Shown one piece after another: positions 33,729 to 42,141 of a stretch of 64,000 nt of DNA. The translations under genes were made by a program, and so were the position numbers. Positions within the stretch are counted from its first letter, which is position 1. Every line of letters begins with the position of its first letter. Below the pieces are notes generated by a model. That model saw nothing but the letters and a program-made list of their open reading frames with translations, was not told the DNA's origin and ran no database searches. Source of the DNA: Candidatus Gastranaerophilales bacterium (lineage in GTDB: Bacteria > Cyanobacteriota > Vampirovibrionia > Gastranaerophilales > Gastranaerophilaceae); contig CALURI010000008.1 of assembly GCA_944323135.1 (NCBI GenBank), positions 1 to 64,000 of the forward strand, given 5' to 3'.

Positions 33729-35415
33729 TCATATTTTCATAACCTTTTACAGTTATATTTCTTGGATTTGCAAACTTTAATCCGGTAAAAATATTGTTAA
33801 AAAGTTCTTCTGAGAAATTAATGGTATTTTCTAACAAATTATTTAAAGTTTCATTTGCAATATAAGAAGAAAAATTATGTTTTGCATGATTTCTGAATTC
33901 TCTCACCTTTAATACTGCAACTTCTGAGATATTAAGAGTATCTAAAATTTTACCGTTATAGACCGTATTTTGAGATTTTTTCATAATATTTTGTATTTTT
34001 TTTATTTTGTGAATTGACTTAGAATCATTTAAGGTGTTGTCTAATATTTTTATAGGGGTATCATAAAGATCTACAACATTGCTTAACAATAATCTGGATG
34101 AATTAAAATTTGTTTCATATAAGGGTCTGTATTTAAATCCTAAATTTTCCAATAAATCTAAATTTGGTGTAAAAATTCTTGGGTTTCTGTCATTGATATA
34201 AAATTTATGAACGTTTTCTTCTTCATTAGGCATTTTGGCTGCCATTCTTATTATGTAATCATAAGTATCTTGAGTATAATTTGTCAAATTCTTATACCAA
34301 TAATTACCATAATCTAACATTGATTTCAGATAATCTGATTTTGTTTTGTTAAAACTTGAATCTAATTGTCTTACAGCTTCTTTTCTAAAATCTTGAACAG
34401 AACTTATTGAACAAAGATATGATGACGGAGACGCTAAAATATTACGATCAGGGAGGTTTGGGTCAACGTGAGAATATGCATCACGATAATCAGAAAGAAA
34501 TTGTAATTTTTTCATTTCTAATTTTAAAATATTATCGTCAACTTTTTTATAAACTTCTGCTTTAGATTTTTCTGATTCAAGAGAACGATTTATATATACT
34601 TTTTCTGATGAATATGGCCAATTTTTAGTAATTTTTTTAATATATTCATATCTCATCTTATGATAATTTGATTTTGCATCAAGGTATGACCTCATGAATT
34701 GTTCTTTCTCGGCTAAATTATCGAAACTTTCCAGATATCGAGGCATTGATGCCATTTCAAACATTTGCGCATTTTCCGGGAATTCTGATAACGGTAATAA
34801 TATTTTTTGACTTTTTTGATTATCAAAAAAATTTATTTTATTTATTTTTTCAGTCCATTGGTAGTCTATAAAATTTACGATACCGTTTTCTCCGATAAGA
34901 ATATTTTTTCCGTTTAAATCTCCATGGTATATGCCCAATTTGTCTAATTCAAACATTTTATTAAAAAGAGAATTTAAATGTTCTTTTGTATACCGATTAT
35001 GTTTTGAAACACACTTACCTGGGACAAATGTTGATATCAAATAATGTTGACCTGAATTTTCAACTCTTGCAACAGGTTCTTGACCTCCAACTATATTCGT
35101 AGGGATTAATGACAAATTTTCGTATTCTTTTAAATAGTCATCATTATAACCAATTTTATTCTTTTTTATAACAATGTCAGAAAGCTTCGGATGATTAAAT
35201 CGGTATGTTTCACCTCCAATACCTTCACCTAACTTTATAACATTTAAACCATTATTAATAAATTCATCAACTTCATTTCGCAACAAAGTTTTTATCGAAT
35301 TATATTTGCTGTTAAAATCTTCAAAATCTGAACTTCCGAAACTAACCTGTTTTTTCTGAGAGAAATTATTCTTTTTATTATACTTTTGATAACTTAATAT
35401 TGGTACTATTTCCAC
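33706..35415 (-). CDS. Protein-kinase-like protein
   Basis: A 569-residue protein with a bacterial kinase-like fold at residues about 58-200. It has a G-loop (LGEGIGGETYRF, 62-73), a Lys pair IVIKK (81-85), a Glu-rich helix (DYLKEYENLS), the catalytic loop IYHGDLNGKN (162-171, HxD with Asn171) and a metal Asp in NFIDYQW (Asp184). All major motifs appear intact. The remaining 370 residues are helical and unrecognised. Near the start is VSFGSS (24-29), related to the F-x-G motif of other proteins here. The GTG start at 35415 has AAGGA 7 nt upstream. It overlaps the HAD phosphatase gene by 38 nt. Substrate (protein, sugar or lipid) unknown. Confidence 0.78.
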   Translation of the reverse strand: MEIVPILSYQKYNKKNNFSQKKQVSFGSSDFEDFNSKYNSIKTLLRNEVDEFINNGLNVIKLGEGIGGETYRFNHPKLSDIVIKKNKIGYNDDYLKEYENLSLIPTNIVGGQEPVARVENSGQHYLISTFVPGKCVSKHNRYTKEHLNSLFNKMFELDKLGIYHGDLNGKNILIGENGIVNFIDYQWTEKINKINFFDNQKSQKILLPLSEFPENAQMFEMASMPRYLESFDNLAEKEQFMRSYLDAKSNYHKMRYEYIKKITKNWPYSSEKVYINRSLESEKSKAEVYKKVDDNILKLEMKKLQFLSDYRDAYSHVDPNLPDRNILASPSSYLCSISSVQDFRKEAVRQLDSSFNKTKSDYLKSMLDYGNYWYKNLTNYTQDTYDYIIRMAAKMPNEEENVHKFYINDRNPRIFTPNLDLLENLGFKYRPLYETNFNSSRLLLSNVVDLYDTPIKILDNTLNDSKSIHKIKKIQNIMKKSQNTVYNGKILDTLNISEVAVLKVREFRNHAKHNFSSYIANETLNNLLENTINFSEELFNNIFTGLKFANPRNITVKGYENMRKFIYKI

Positions 35416-36883
35416 TTTTAATTCCTTTTTTATTTTCCAAAAAACGATATCCGGTATAACCTAATAAACCCGCCAATATAACAAGAGTCAGAGTTTTAAA
35501 ATATTGAAAATTTTTTGCAGATTTTTTTTTTGCTCCAAAAATTAATGTTTTTAAATTTTCAGACATTGAATTTTTAAATATTTTATTTTTTTCTGCATGA
35601 ATTTTTATAACTTTTTTAATCCCATCATCCAAACAAGCAAAATCTGCAACAACTATTTTATTTATATGAGAAAATGCATCAATTAGCAACTGTAATTTTG
35701 TATTTTTATTTTTCATTACAATTCCGTATATTGGTAAATCTTCAATTTTCTTAAGATAACCGTTTTTATTTAATTCTTTTCTCAATCCATTTATATATTG
35801 ACTATTTTCACCGCTATATACTTTATGTAAATCTTTAAGCCTTTCTTTCATATCTTTTCTGTAAAAATCTTTATATAATGAGTTTTGTTCACAGGTTTTT
35901 ATAAAATCTTCATCTAAATATTCTAACGGATTTAACATTTCAAAATCGTTTGAACCATCGCCTGCGGCAATTACAATATCATTATTTTTTATAGCTTGTT
36001 TCAATGATTTTTTTGTATCATACAATTTTGTTAACGGACCGTCTTCTATTTTAGGAGTGATTGAACAAGATTTTCTATAGTGATTATTCTCATCTGCCGG
36101 TTCCCAAGCTATATGGTACTGTATTTTTTGAGAATCCATATATTTTTTTAAATCATTAATGAAATTATCATATATCCAATTTCTCTCGGGGCAAAAACCA
36201 TAATCCGGAGGGAATATTAAATTAAATTTTAATTTACCGTCGTTACGGGAACCTAAAACATATTCAGCAATTGGAGTTTTATGTTCCTGAATTTTCCCAT
36301 TATCTAAAGGGAGTCTTTTCCATTCATCCGGATTTAATTTCCATTTGCTAAAAAGGGATCTCTTACCGTAGTCAGATACAGAATTTTCAGAATCTGCTTC
36401 TATGAATTTAATATAATATTTATCAGTTAACCGTTTTAATTCCGAATGAATTTTATCACCGTCCCAATTTGTTAATTTTTTAATATCTGCTTCTTTCTCT
36501 TTTTGCGGAACATTATAATCAAATGGGAATTGGTTTCTAATATAAAAATCATTATCATTTCGCAATTTAACAAATCTGTCACTGCCGTCTTTAGTAATTA
36601 CCGTTTCAGGAAACGGTAATTTAAAATCTCGCATTTTTAACAACCAAGAAATTGACTCATATTCTCCTAATGTTCGTCCCGTAGTTATATTAAAATGTAT
36701 ATCTTCCTGTGTGTTTTGGAAAAATTTACTTATTTTATTACAATATTCAGGCATAAAACTGTTAGCATTAGGATTGTGAAGAGAAGAATGAGTTGCAGGA
36801 CAATAAGTACCGTCAAAATCTGAATATAAATCAACTTTTCCTGCAGTAAACACTATTTTATTATTTATACCTGATACTCGCAC
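35378..36883 (-). CDS. HAD-superfamily phosphatase with C-terminal membrane anchor
   Basis: A 501-residue protein. Motif I is DFDGTYCP (22-29; Asp22 nucleophile, Asp24 acid/base), motif II is the Thr/Gly region NITTGRT, and motif IV is GDGSNDFEML (308-317). This Cof/sucrose-phosphatase-like arrangement with a large cap usually hydrolyses sugar phosphates, but protein or lipid substrates are not excluded. The N-terminus carries IVFTAGK (10-16), related to the F-x-G motif elsewhere in the window. A single helix, TLTLVILAGLLGYTGYRFL (464-482), near the C-terminus anchors it, tail-anchored style, with the catalytic domain cytoplasmic. The GTG start at 36883 has AAGGA 9 nt upstream. It is the first gene of a two-gene unit with the kinase-like protein. 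Confidence 0.8.
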   Translation of the reverse strand: MRVSGINNKIVFTAGKVDLYSDFDGTYCPATHSSLHNPNANSFMPEYCNKISKFFQNTQEDIHFNITTGRTLGEYESISWLLKMRDFKLPFPETVITKDGSDRFVKLRNDNDFYIRNQFPFDYNVPQKEKEADIKKLTNWDGDKIHSELKRLTDKYYIKFIEADSENSVSDYGKRSLFSKWKLNPDEWKRLPLDNGKIQEHKTPIAEYVLGSRNDGKLKFNLIFPPDYGFCPERNWIYDNFINDLKKYMDSQKIQYHIAWEPADENNHYRKSCSITPKIEDGPLTKLYDTKKSLKQAIKNNDIVIAAGDGSNDFEMLNPLEYLDEDFIKTCEQNSLYKDFYRKDMKERLKDLHKVYSGENSQYINGLRKELNKNGYLKKIEDLPIYGIVMKNKNTKLQLLIDAFSHINKIVVADFACLDDGIKKVIKIHAEKNKIFKNSMSENLKTLIFGAKKKSAKNFQYFKTLTLVILAGLLGYTGYRFLENKKGIKSGNSTNIKLSKV

Positions 36884-36947
36884 ACTTAAAAATCCTTGAA
36901 AACCTAATTTAACAAATTATAGAAATAATACTAAAGCTTTGTCAAAT

Positions 36948-37373
36948 CTATTTAGCTGGATATGAATAAGATACTGAAGGACGTTTTAATGCCCCGTTAC
37001 CTATTTTATAAGCAGCTCCGTTTCTAACCGTAGTGACATGACCTACATTTGGGGAAGAGATATTCATTCCGCCGCCAAAATTAGGTTTTGGAAGCGGGAA
37101 AGCACTATAAATTATATGTGAGCCACCGCCTCTTTTTTTAGGGACATTTTCTGACAAATAATAACCGTTTTCATCATATTTGCTTTTTTCATAAGGATTA
37201 ACATAAACATATTTTACTTGCGGTTCAGGTTTTTTATATGGATAATAATTAATTCTCGCACCTGTAGCATTATTTTGAGAATTTCCATATTTTAAAACAG
37301 TTCTTGCTTCTGCAGGTAATGATAAAATCACAACCAGAATAAACACAAACAAATATGCTATATTCCTTTTCAT
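36948..37373 (-). CDS. Small secreted Tyr/Pro/Gly-rich protein
   Basis: A 141-residue protein with a Sec signal peptide (MKRNIAYLFVFILVVILSLPAEA, cut before RTVLKYG). The mature part has no long hydrophobic stretch and is rich in Tyr, Pro, Gly, Asn and Lys (YYPYKKPEPQVKYVYVNPYEKSKYD; PKPNFGGGMNISS), so it is probably extended or loosely folded outside the inner membrane. GGAG lies before the ATG. It is alone on the minus strand, between pgeF and the HAD/kinase pair. Function unknown. Confidence 0.65.
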   Translation of the reverse strand: MKRNIAYLFVFILVVILSLPAEARTVLKYGNSQNNATGARINYYPYKKPEPQVKYVYVNPYEKSKYDENGYYLSENVPKKRGGGSHIIYSAFPLPKPNFGGGMNISSPNVGHVTTVRNGAAYKIGNGALKRPSVSYSYPAK

Positions 37374-37506
37374 TTTTACTCCTATAAAAATTTCCCTACA
37401 TATATAAAAACGAAAAAATTATAAATTTGCTATAAAATACTTTATTTTTTGTAAATTTTTGTAAACGTACGAGAGCAAACTTTCATTCTCGAAAAGAATA
37501 AATCTT

Positions 37507-38247
37507 TTATAATTTAATAACTGCACTGTGTCTGTTTGTTGTAGCATTTTCCTTGCGGTAAGAAAAGAACAAACTATTATTACATACTGTACAATAAGGG
37601 CAAACATCAATATTTTCAGATTTCACCCCTGCTTCTGTTAATTGACGTTTATTTATACCCTTTAAATCAACATAAATATTTCCTTGACGTATTTCATAAA
37701 GTCCGGAAAAATCCTTAACCGTTTTAGAAAGCTGCCTATAAACATCTTCTCCAACATTGTAACAACAAAATGATATTGCAGGACCTATTGCGCATTTTAA
37801 ATTTTCCGGGTTTGAATAAAATTCATTTTTCATTTTTTGAACTGTTTTTGTGGCAATCATGCCGGCCGTTCCTCTCCAGCCTGCATGGGATACTGCTGCA
37901 ATATTATTTTCACAGTCATAAATAATTATAGGAGTACAATCAGCGAAATTTAAGAAAACCGCTTGTTCCTTATTGGTTAAAATTAAACCGTCTGTATCAG
38001 GGTATTCTGAAACTCCAACCCTCGCTACATCAACATTTGAAGTATGAGTTTGAGAAGGGTGTATTAAATTTTTTTCATCAATTCCCAAATATTTACAGAT
38101 ATCTTTTTTATTATTGTCAACAATTTTTTCAAAATCAGGTTCTTTTGTTTTAATAACAGTTTCACGCGTTGTAAAAAAGTTGCTGAAACCTGTTAAAACA
38201 GATGTTTTTAATATTTTTTTCCCATTAATCTCTTCAAAATAAAACAT
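37507..38247 (-). CDS. pgeF: Polyphenol oxidase / purine nucleoside phosphorylase (YfiH family)
   Basis: A 246-residue protein of the laccase-domain (YfiH/LACC1) family. Members are named for multicopper oxidase and peptidoglycan editing, and newer work gives them purine nucleoside phosphorylase/adenosine deaminase activity. Zinc-site residues lie in HPSQTHTSNV (His about 72), NFADCTPI (Cys about 103) and SHAGWRGT (His about 120). ENIDVCPYCTVCN and SYRKENATTNRHSAVI complete the C-terminal signature. There is no Shine-Dalgarno site: TGTTATAAA has its -10 box (rc of 38254-38259) 6 nt before the ATG, predicting a leaderless mRNA. It is divergent from the aquaporin gene. Confidence 0.92.
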   Translation of the reverse strand: MFYFEEINGKKILKTSVLTGFSNFFTTRETVIKTKEPDFEKIVDNNKKDICKYLGIDEKNLIHPSQTHTSNVDVARVGVSEYPDTDGLILTNKEQAVFLNFADCTPIIIYDCENNIAAVSHAGWRGTAGMIATKTVQKMKNEFYSNPENLKCAIGPAISFCCYNVGEDVYRQLSKTVKDFSGLYEIRQGNIYVDLKGINKRQLTEAGVKSENIDVCPYCTVCNNSLFFSYRKENATTNRHSAVIKL

Positions 38248-38273
38248 AATTAATTTATAACATAAAAGAATAA

Positions 38274-38302
38274 TTGAATGAAATTAAAAAATATGTTAAA
38301 AT
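38274..38302 (+). promoter_or_regulatory. Promoter of aquaporin gene
   Basis: TTGAAT (38274-38279), 17 nt, TAAAAT (38297-38302), 24 nt before the aquaporin ATG. The -35 box lies 20 bp or less from the -10 box of the divergent pgeF promoter. Confidence 0.6.
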
Positions 38303-38326
38303 TTTTACGAAAAAAAGGAGAGAGAT

Positions 38327-38965
38327 ATGAAAGAACTTTTAAAGAAATGTCTTGTTGAATTTATAGGAACATTTTTTCTTGTATTTACTATTGGATGTGC
38401 TTTATTTCCTAACAGCAGTAATGGATTCCCGCCAATGGCAATCGGTTTTGTATTGATGGTCATGGTTTATGCAGGAGGTCATGTTTCTGGCGGACATTAT
38501 AATCCTGCAGTATCACTTGCAGCTGCTATAAGAGGAGCATTGAATTGGATAGATTTCATACCTTATATTATTTCACAATTTATCGGCGGAGTTTTGGCTG
38601 CATTTTTAGTAAAATATATTGTTGCAATTCCGCCTTTTGCAAGTGAAACATCTTATTCTATGATTCCTATGATTATTTGTGAATTTTTATTCACTTTTGC
38701 ACTTTGCTATACAGTTTTACATACAGCAACATCTGAAGATACAAAAGAAAATTCTTATTACGGATTTGCAATCGGTTCGGTTGTTCTTGTAGGTTTGCTT
38801 GCAACAGTTGGAACATGCTATGGAGCATTTAACCCTGCAGTTGCTCTCGGAATATTCACTATGGGAATTACTCAAACTAAACTTATTCTTGCAACATTAC
38901 TTACAAATTTTGTTGCAGGAGCTGTTGCAGCAGGAGCATATAAAATAACTTCAAATCAAAATTAA
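38327..38965 (+). CDS. MIP-family aquaporin/glycerol-type channel
   Basis: A 212-residue integral membrane protein with six helices. Both NPA boxes are present: SGGHYNPAVSLAAAI (about residue 64) and CYGAFNPAVALGIF (about 168). The second half-helix and the residues near it (FNPA, no aromatic/Arg region clearly visible) do not settle whether it conducts water or small solutes. Slightly shorter than AqpZ (about 230). A very strong AAAGGAGAGAG ribosome site precedes the ATG and a strong terminator follows, so it is monocistronic. Confidence 0.92.
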   Translation: MKELLKKCLVEFIGTFFLVFTIGCALFPNSSNGFPPMAIGFVLMVMVYAGGHVSGGHYNPAVSLAAAIRGALNWIDFIPYIISQFIGGVLAAFLVKYIVAIPPFASETSYSMIPMIICEFLFTFALCYTVLHTATSEDTKENSYYGFAIGSVVLVGLLATVGTCYGAFNPAVALGIFTMGITQTKLILATLLTNFVAGAVAAGAYKITSNQN

Positions 38966-38976
38966 TAAAAATTATC

Positions 38977-39007
38977 AAAAAAGTACCCGTTTAATGGGTA
39001 CTTTTTT
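38977..39007. terminator. Bidirectional terminator
   Basis: AAAAAAGTACCC (38977-38988) and GGGTACTTTTTT (38996-39007) pair around a 7-nt loop. It is shared by the aquaporin gene and the convergent Cys-rich peptide gene. Confidence 0.9.
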
Positions 39008-39009
39008 AT

Positions 39010-39240
39010 TTATAACTGTAAACCTTTATTTTCGTCCATAAAACATTGACAGGTAGGACTTAAAGTCCCATCACAGCATCTTGTTCTCCCGTTTGAGCAT
39101 CCGCAAACGCCGCCATGACTAGAGCAACAGCCTCTGCCGGCAATTAAACAATTTTCACTTTTTAATGAATAATTCAAATTAATCAGCATACCTAAAGAAA
39201 AAAATGCGATTAAACCAAAAATAAATAATCCTTTTTTCAT
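39010..39240 (-). CDS. Small Cys-rich membrane-anchored or secreted peptide
   Basis: A 76-residue protein. Residues 1-25 (MKKGLFIFGLIAFFSLGMLINLNYS) form a signal peptide or anchor. The mature 45 residues hold eight Cys: ENCLIAGRGCCSSHGGVCGC, then NGRTRCCDGTLSPTCQC. The CCSxHGGVCGC and CCDGTLSP-x-C blocks recur in small bacterial Cys-rich proteins of unknown role, so it is a known motif type rather than a toxin call. Disulfides are likely outside the cytoplasm. AAGGGG lies 6 nt before the ATG. It is between aquaporin and the 39291 gene, both divergent or convergent. Confidence 0.75.
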   Translation of the reverse strand: MKKGLFIFGLIAFFSLGMLINLNYSLKSENCLIAGRGCCSSHGGVCGCSNGRTRCCDGTLSPTCQCFMDENKGLQL

Positions 39241-39290
39241 AAAAAACCCCTTTTGCTTCTATAACAATAAATTTGTGTTATCATATTAAC

Positions 39291-40487
39291 ATGAAAAAGA
39301 TTTTAGGGATTATTTTAGGTTTAGTTATGTTACAAAATATTTGTCTGGCAGAAACAGGCATAAGTTTTGTATACATTAACGGTTCAAACAATAATGATGA
39401 AAAAATGCACAAATGGTACGTTGAAGGTGTGCAAAAACTTCATCCTGTTTTAAAAGAAAAATTTGAAAACAGCAAAGAAATTAAAGAAGCTTTTTCGGAT
39501 AAATCACAATTTAAAATCAATGAAGAACCCGTTATATTCTTTTGGGGCGATAAAAGTCAAAAAGATTTAAAGTTTGTACAACAACAATTAGATTTATCAA
39601 AAGCTTTCAGCCCAACACTTGCCTATAAAGTTCGTTCAATGCTCACCGCATATCTTCATGATGCTATATGGGTACAAAAACAACATAATATGCTCCCTGT
39701 TCTTGATGAATTAAACGAAACTGTTATAAAAGAAGCTCAAAAAGGGAATAAAGTTATATTATACGGATATTCGGCAGGAACATTTGTAACTTATGAATAT
39801 ATGTTCAATAAACTTCCATATCTGAATCCTGAAGATTTGTTTAACGAAATTGAAGTAAGCGACAGTGTAAAAAAATTTGCAACAGAACACCCGTTAGAAA
39901 ATACTTGTATTTCTGCGCTTTCAAAAGCTCAAATCGGTACTGTTTCACAAAACGGTCATCTTCTATTAAAAAAAATTGATGACAACTCACTCGAAGAAAG
40001 TTACCTACAATTACAGGAAGCAACAAAAACAGCTTGTGCACCTGTTAATGCTTTGCAAGGTGTTGTAAATTTTGCAAGTCCTTTAGTACTTTTTTATTCA
40101 GATCTTGCAGATTCTGATTACGAACTAAATTATTATAATAAATTAATGCTTAAATACATAATCGAAAACGGGCTGTTTTTTATTACGGTAAACTTTAGAG
40201 AAGATCCATTAGGATTTCCAAGTACAAGGAATTTGACTATTGATGAAATGCAAAAACTTGCAAATATTGATATCCAAAATCCGAAAGGTTTTGTATATGA
40301 TAATTCTTCAGTATGGTCAAAACGCTCGGTATTGTTTGCTCATACATCTTATTGGAGTGCAAGAAAAACTTTTGCAAAAGCTGTTGTAAAAGCATTCGCA
40401 AACGGATATAAGCTTCAATATGATAAAAATTTTCAAGAAAAAGTCTTGAAAAATAACAAGAAAAAATTTAAATTTGAAATGATATAA
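39291..40487 (+). CDS. Exported serine-hydrolase-like protein (GYSAG)
   Basis: A 398-residue exported protein. A signal peptide (MKKILGIILGLVMLQNICLA) precedes TGISFVYINGSNNND, a first beta-strand and oxyanion-type loop. NKVILYGYSAGTFVTYEYMF (about residue 165) is the nucleophile elbow G-x-S-x-G of an alpha/beta hydrolase. A His/Asp pair could not be assigned with confidence, although VLFAHTSYWSA near the end may supply His. It may be a lipase, esterase or a non-enzymatic relative. There is no ribosome site; TGTTATCAT has its -10 hexamer (39279-39284) 6 nt before the ATG, so the message is probably leaderless. The TTG at 39273 lies within that promoter and is rejected. Confidence 0.72.
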   Translation: MKKILGIILGLVMLQNICLAETGISFVYINGSNNNDEKMHKWYVEGVQKLHPVLKEKFENSKEIKEAFSDKSQFKINEEPVIFFWGDKSQKDLKFVQQQLDLSKAFSPTLAYKVRSMLTAYLHDAIWVQKQHNMLPVLDELNETVIKEAQKGNKVILYGYSAGTFVTYEYMFNKLPYLNPEDLFNEIEVSDSVKKFATEHPLENTCISALSKAQIGTVSQNGHLLLKKIDDNSLEESYLQLQEATKTACAPVNALQGVVNFASPLVLFYSDLADSDYELNYYNKLMLKYIIENGLFFITVNFREDPLGFPSTRNLTIDEMQKLANIDIQNPKGFVYDNSSVWSKRSVLFAHTSYWSARKTFAKAVVKAFANGYKLQYDKNFQEKVLKNNKKKFKFEMI

Positions 40488-40522
40488 AAAATAAAAACTT
40501 TTAAATAGAGGAAGGAGTTAAA

Positions 40523-41110
40523 ATGATTGATATAAAAGACGGTGTACAGTTTGATCCAGGATTCATACAACACATATCGGCTTTTGAACCAAACATTGAA
40601 TATGTTTATAATACATTAAATACTTGCAGAAATTTCAACCAGAAAAAAATGCAATTTAAAATGTTGTGCCCTAAAATACAATCACTTTTAAAGAACTATT
40701 TAGGGTTTTATCTTGGTTGTATTTTGTGGGCTGTTTATATATCAAATCTTGATGAAAAACCGATTTTAAATAACTTATGTTTTGGCGGAGAATATTCCGA
40801 AAACGATACTCTTGAAGAAGTTGATTTTATCGAAAAATATATTGAACAATTAAAAAAAGACATAAAATATTATACAGGTCAAAATTTTTCTTTTGATGAA
40901 AAAAATTTAACAATTCTGACAGCTTACAGAGAATTTTTAAAAATAAATAAAGGATTTGTAGAAGCTAAAACCACAAAAGATATAAAACTTCCGACAAATC
41001 TGAAAACACCATCTGAAAAAGATTTGGGAGAAATTTTATCAGAAATTGAAAAAGTAATTGATAACGGAAAATTGTATGAATTATTCCCGTTAGCTGAAAA
41101 GGTTTTATAA
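40523..41110 (+). CDS. Hypothetical protein
   Basis: A 195-residue cytoplasmic protein of unknown function. No signal peptide is seen; one moderately hydrophobic stretch, LGFYLGCILWAVYISNL (about residues 60-76), could be a buried helix. The rest is charged and helical (EEVDFIEKYIEQLKKDIKYYTGQNF; SEKDLGEILSEIEKVIDNGKL). GAAGGAG precedes the ATG. The nagZ gene starts 3 nt after its stop, so the two are translationally linked and may share a role in cell-wall recycling, an inference from position only. Confidence 0.65.
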   Translation: MIDIKDGVQFDPGFIQHISAFEPNIEYVYNTLNTCRNFNQKKMQFKMLCPKIQSLLKNYLGFYLGCILWAVYISNLDEKPILNNLCFGGEYSENDTLEEVDFIEKYIEQLKKDIKYYTGQNFSFDEKNLTILTAYREFLKINKGFVEAKTTKDIKLPTNLKTPSEKDLGEILSEIEKVIDNGKLYELFPLAEKVL

Positions 41111-41113
41111 AAA

Positions 41114-42139
41114 ATGGATCTGAAAACAAAATTATACCAAATGTTCATACTCGGTACAGAAGGAGAAGGCTACATTCAGGCACTTGAAAAAGGGCTTGGA
41201 GGAATGATTTTCTTTACTAAAGATATTCAATCAAAAGACCAATTCAAAAACTTGGTCTCTGATATTAAATCAAAATCTTTAATCCCGCCTTTTTTATCAA
41301 TAGATCAAGAAGGCGGCAGAGTTGAACGTACTGAAAATATTCATAACGGTAAAAAATACCTGTCTGCAAAATATGCTTATGAAAAAGGAGAAGACTTCTT
41401 ACGCAATCAAACAGAAGAGATTGCAAAAGAATTAAAAAGCTACGGACTTAACTTAAATTTTGCCCCCTGTATTGATGTCAACACAAACCCTAATAATCCA
41501 ATCATCGGGGAACGAGCTTTTTCAAACAATCCTGATGAGGTTATAAAATGTGAAAAAATAGTTTCACAAACATATAGAGAAAACGGAATTATACCTTGTG
41601 CAAAACATTTCCCCGGACACGGGGACGCTAATGCAGACAGTCATTTGACACTTCCTGAAATTAACCTACCGTTAAAAGAAATGGAAAAAACTCATATAAA
41701 ACCTTTTGCCTCCTGTGCAAAAACAATAGAAATGATAATGGTAGCACATCTTCACTGCACCTGCTTTGAAAAAAATGTAATTCCGACATCTTTAAGCAAA
41801 AACGCAATTTCTTATTTGAGAAATAAATTAGGTTTTGAAGGTGTAATAATTTCTGACGACATGATAATGAAGGGTGCTACGCACATAGTCCTGCAACACA
41901 AGCTCTGTGAAAACTTATCAAATCATAGCAATAGTTTAGCTCAAAAAATTGAAACTTGTGAAATGGGGATTCGTGCAGGTTTGAATATGTTTATTTACAG
42001 GAATTCCACTCCTGAAACGATCAACATAATTGAAACAATTGCTCAAAAAGCATTAACAGACAAAGAACTCCAAGAAAAAATTGAATATTCATTCGAAAAA
42101 GTAAATAATTTAAAATCTAAATTCTTAACAAATAAATAA
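41114..42139 (+). CDS. nagZ: Beta-N-acetylhexosaminidase (GH3)
   Basis: A 341-residue GH3 enzyme that removes GlcNAc from GlcNAc-anhydroMurNAc in peptidoglycan recycling. FLSIDQEGGRVER (about 62-74), NFAPCIDVN, KHFPGHGDANADSH (the flexible His/Asp acid/base loop, about 163-176) and ISDDMIMKGA (Asp nucleophile in SDD, about 253) are all present. After the nucleophile there is a Cys/His-containing segment (THIVLQHKLCENLSNHSNSLAQKIETCEMGIRAGLNMF) that is longer than usual for cytoplasmic NagZ. No signal peptide, so cytoplasmic. Start is 3 nt after the previous stop, with no ribosome site of its own. The symbol is inferred from length and motifs. Confidence 0.88.
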   Translation: MDLKTKLYQMFILGTEGEGYIQALEKGLGGMIFFTKDIQSKDQFKNLVSDIKSKSLIPPFLSIDQEGGRVERTENIHNGKKYLSAKYAYEKGEDFLRNQTEEIAKELKSYGLNLNFAPCIDVNTNPNNPIIGERAFSNNPDEVIKCEKIVSQTYRENGIIPCAKHFPGHGDANADSHLTLPEINLPLKEMEKTHIKPFASCAKTIEMIMVAHLHCTCFEKNVIPTSLSKNAISYLRNKLGFEGVIISDDMIMKGATHIVLQHKLCENLSNHSNSLAQKIETCEMGIRAGLNMFIYRNSTPETINIIETIAQKALTDKELQEKIEYSFEKVNNLKSKFLTNK

Positions 42140-42141
42140 AT

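Noticed and set aside
31382-36883. att site duplication of the ssrA 3' end
   Set aside because: The GGTTCGACTCC...CGTCTCC end occurs once only within the window; the island idea therefore rests on gene content alone.
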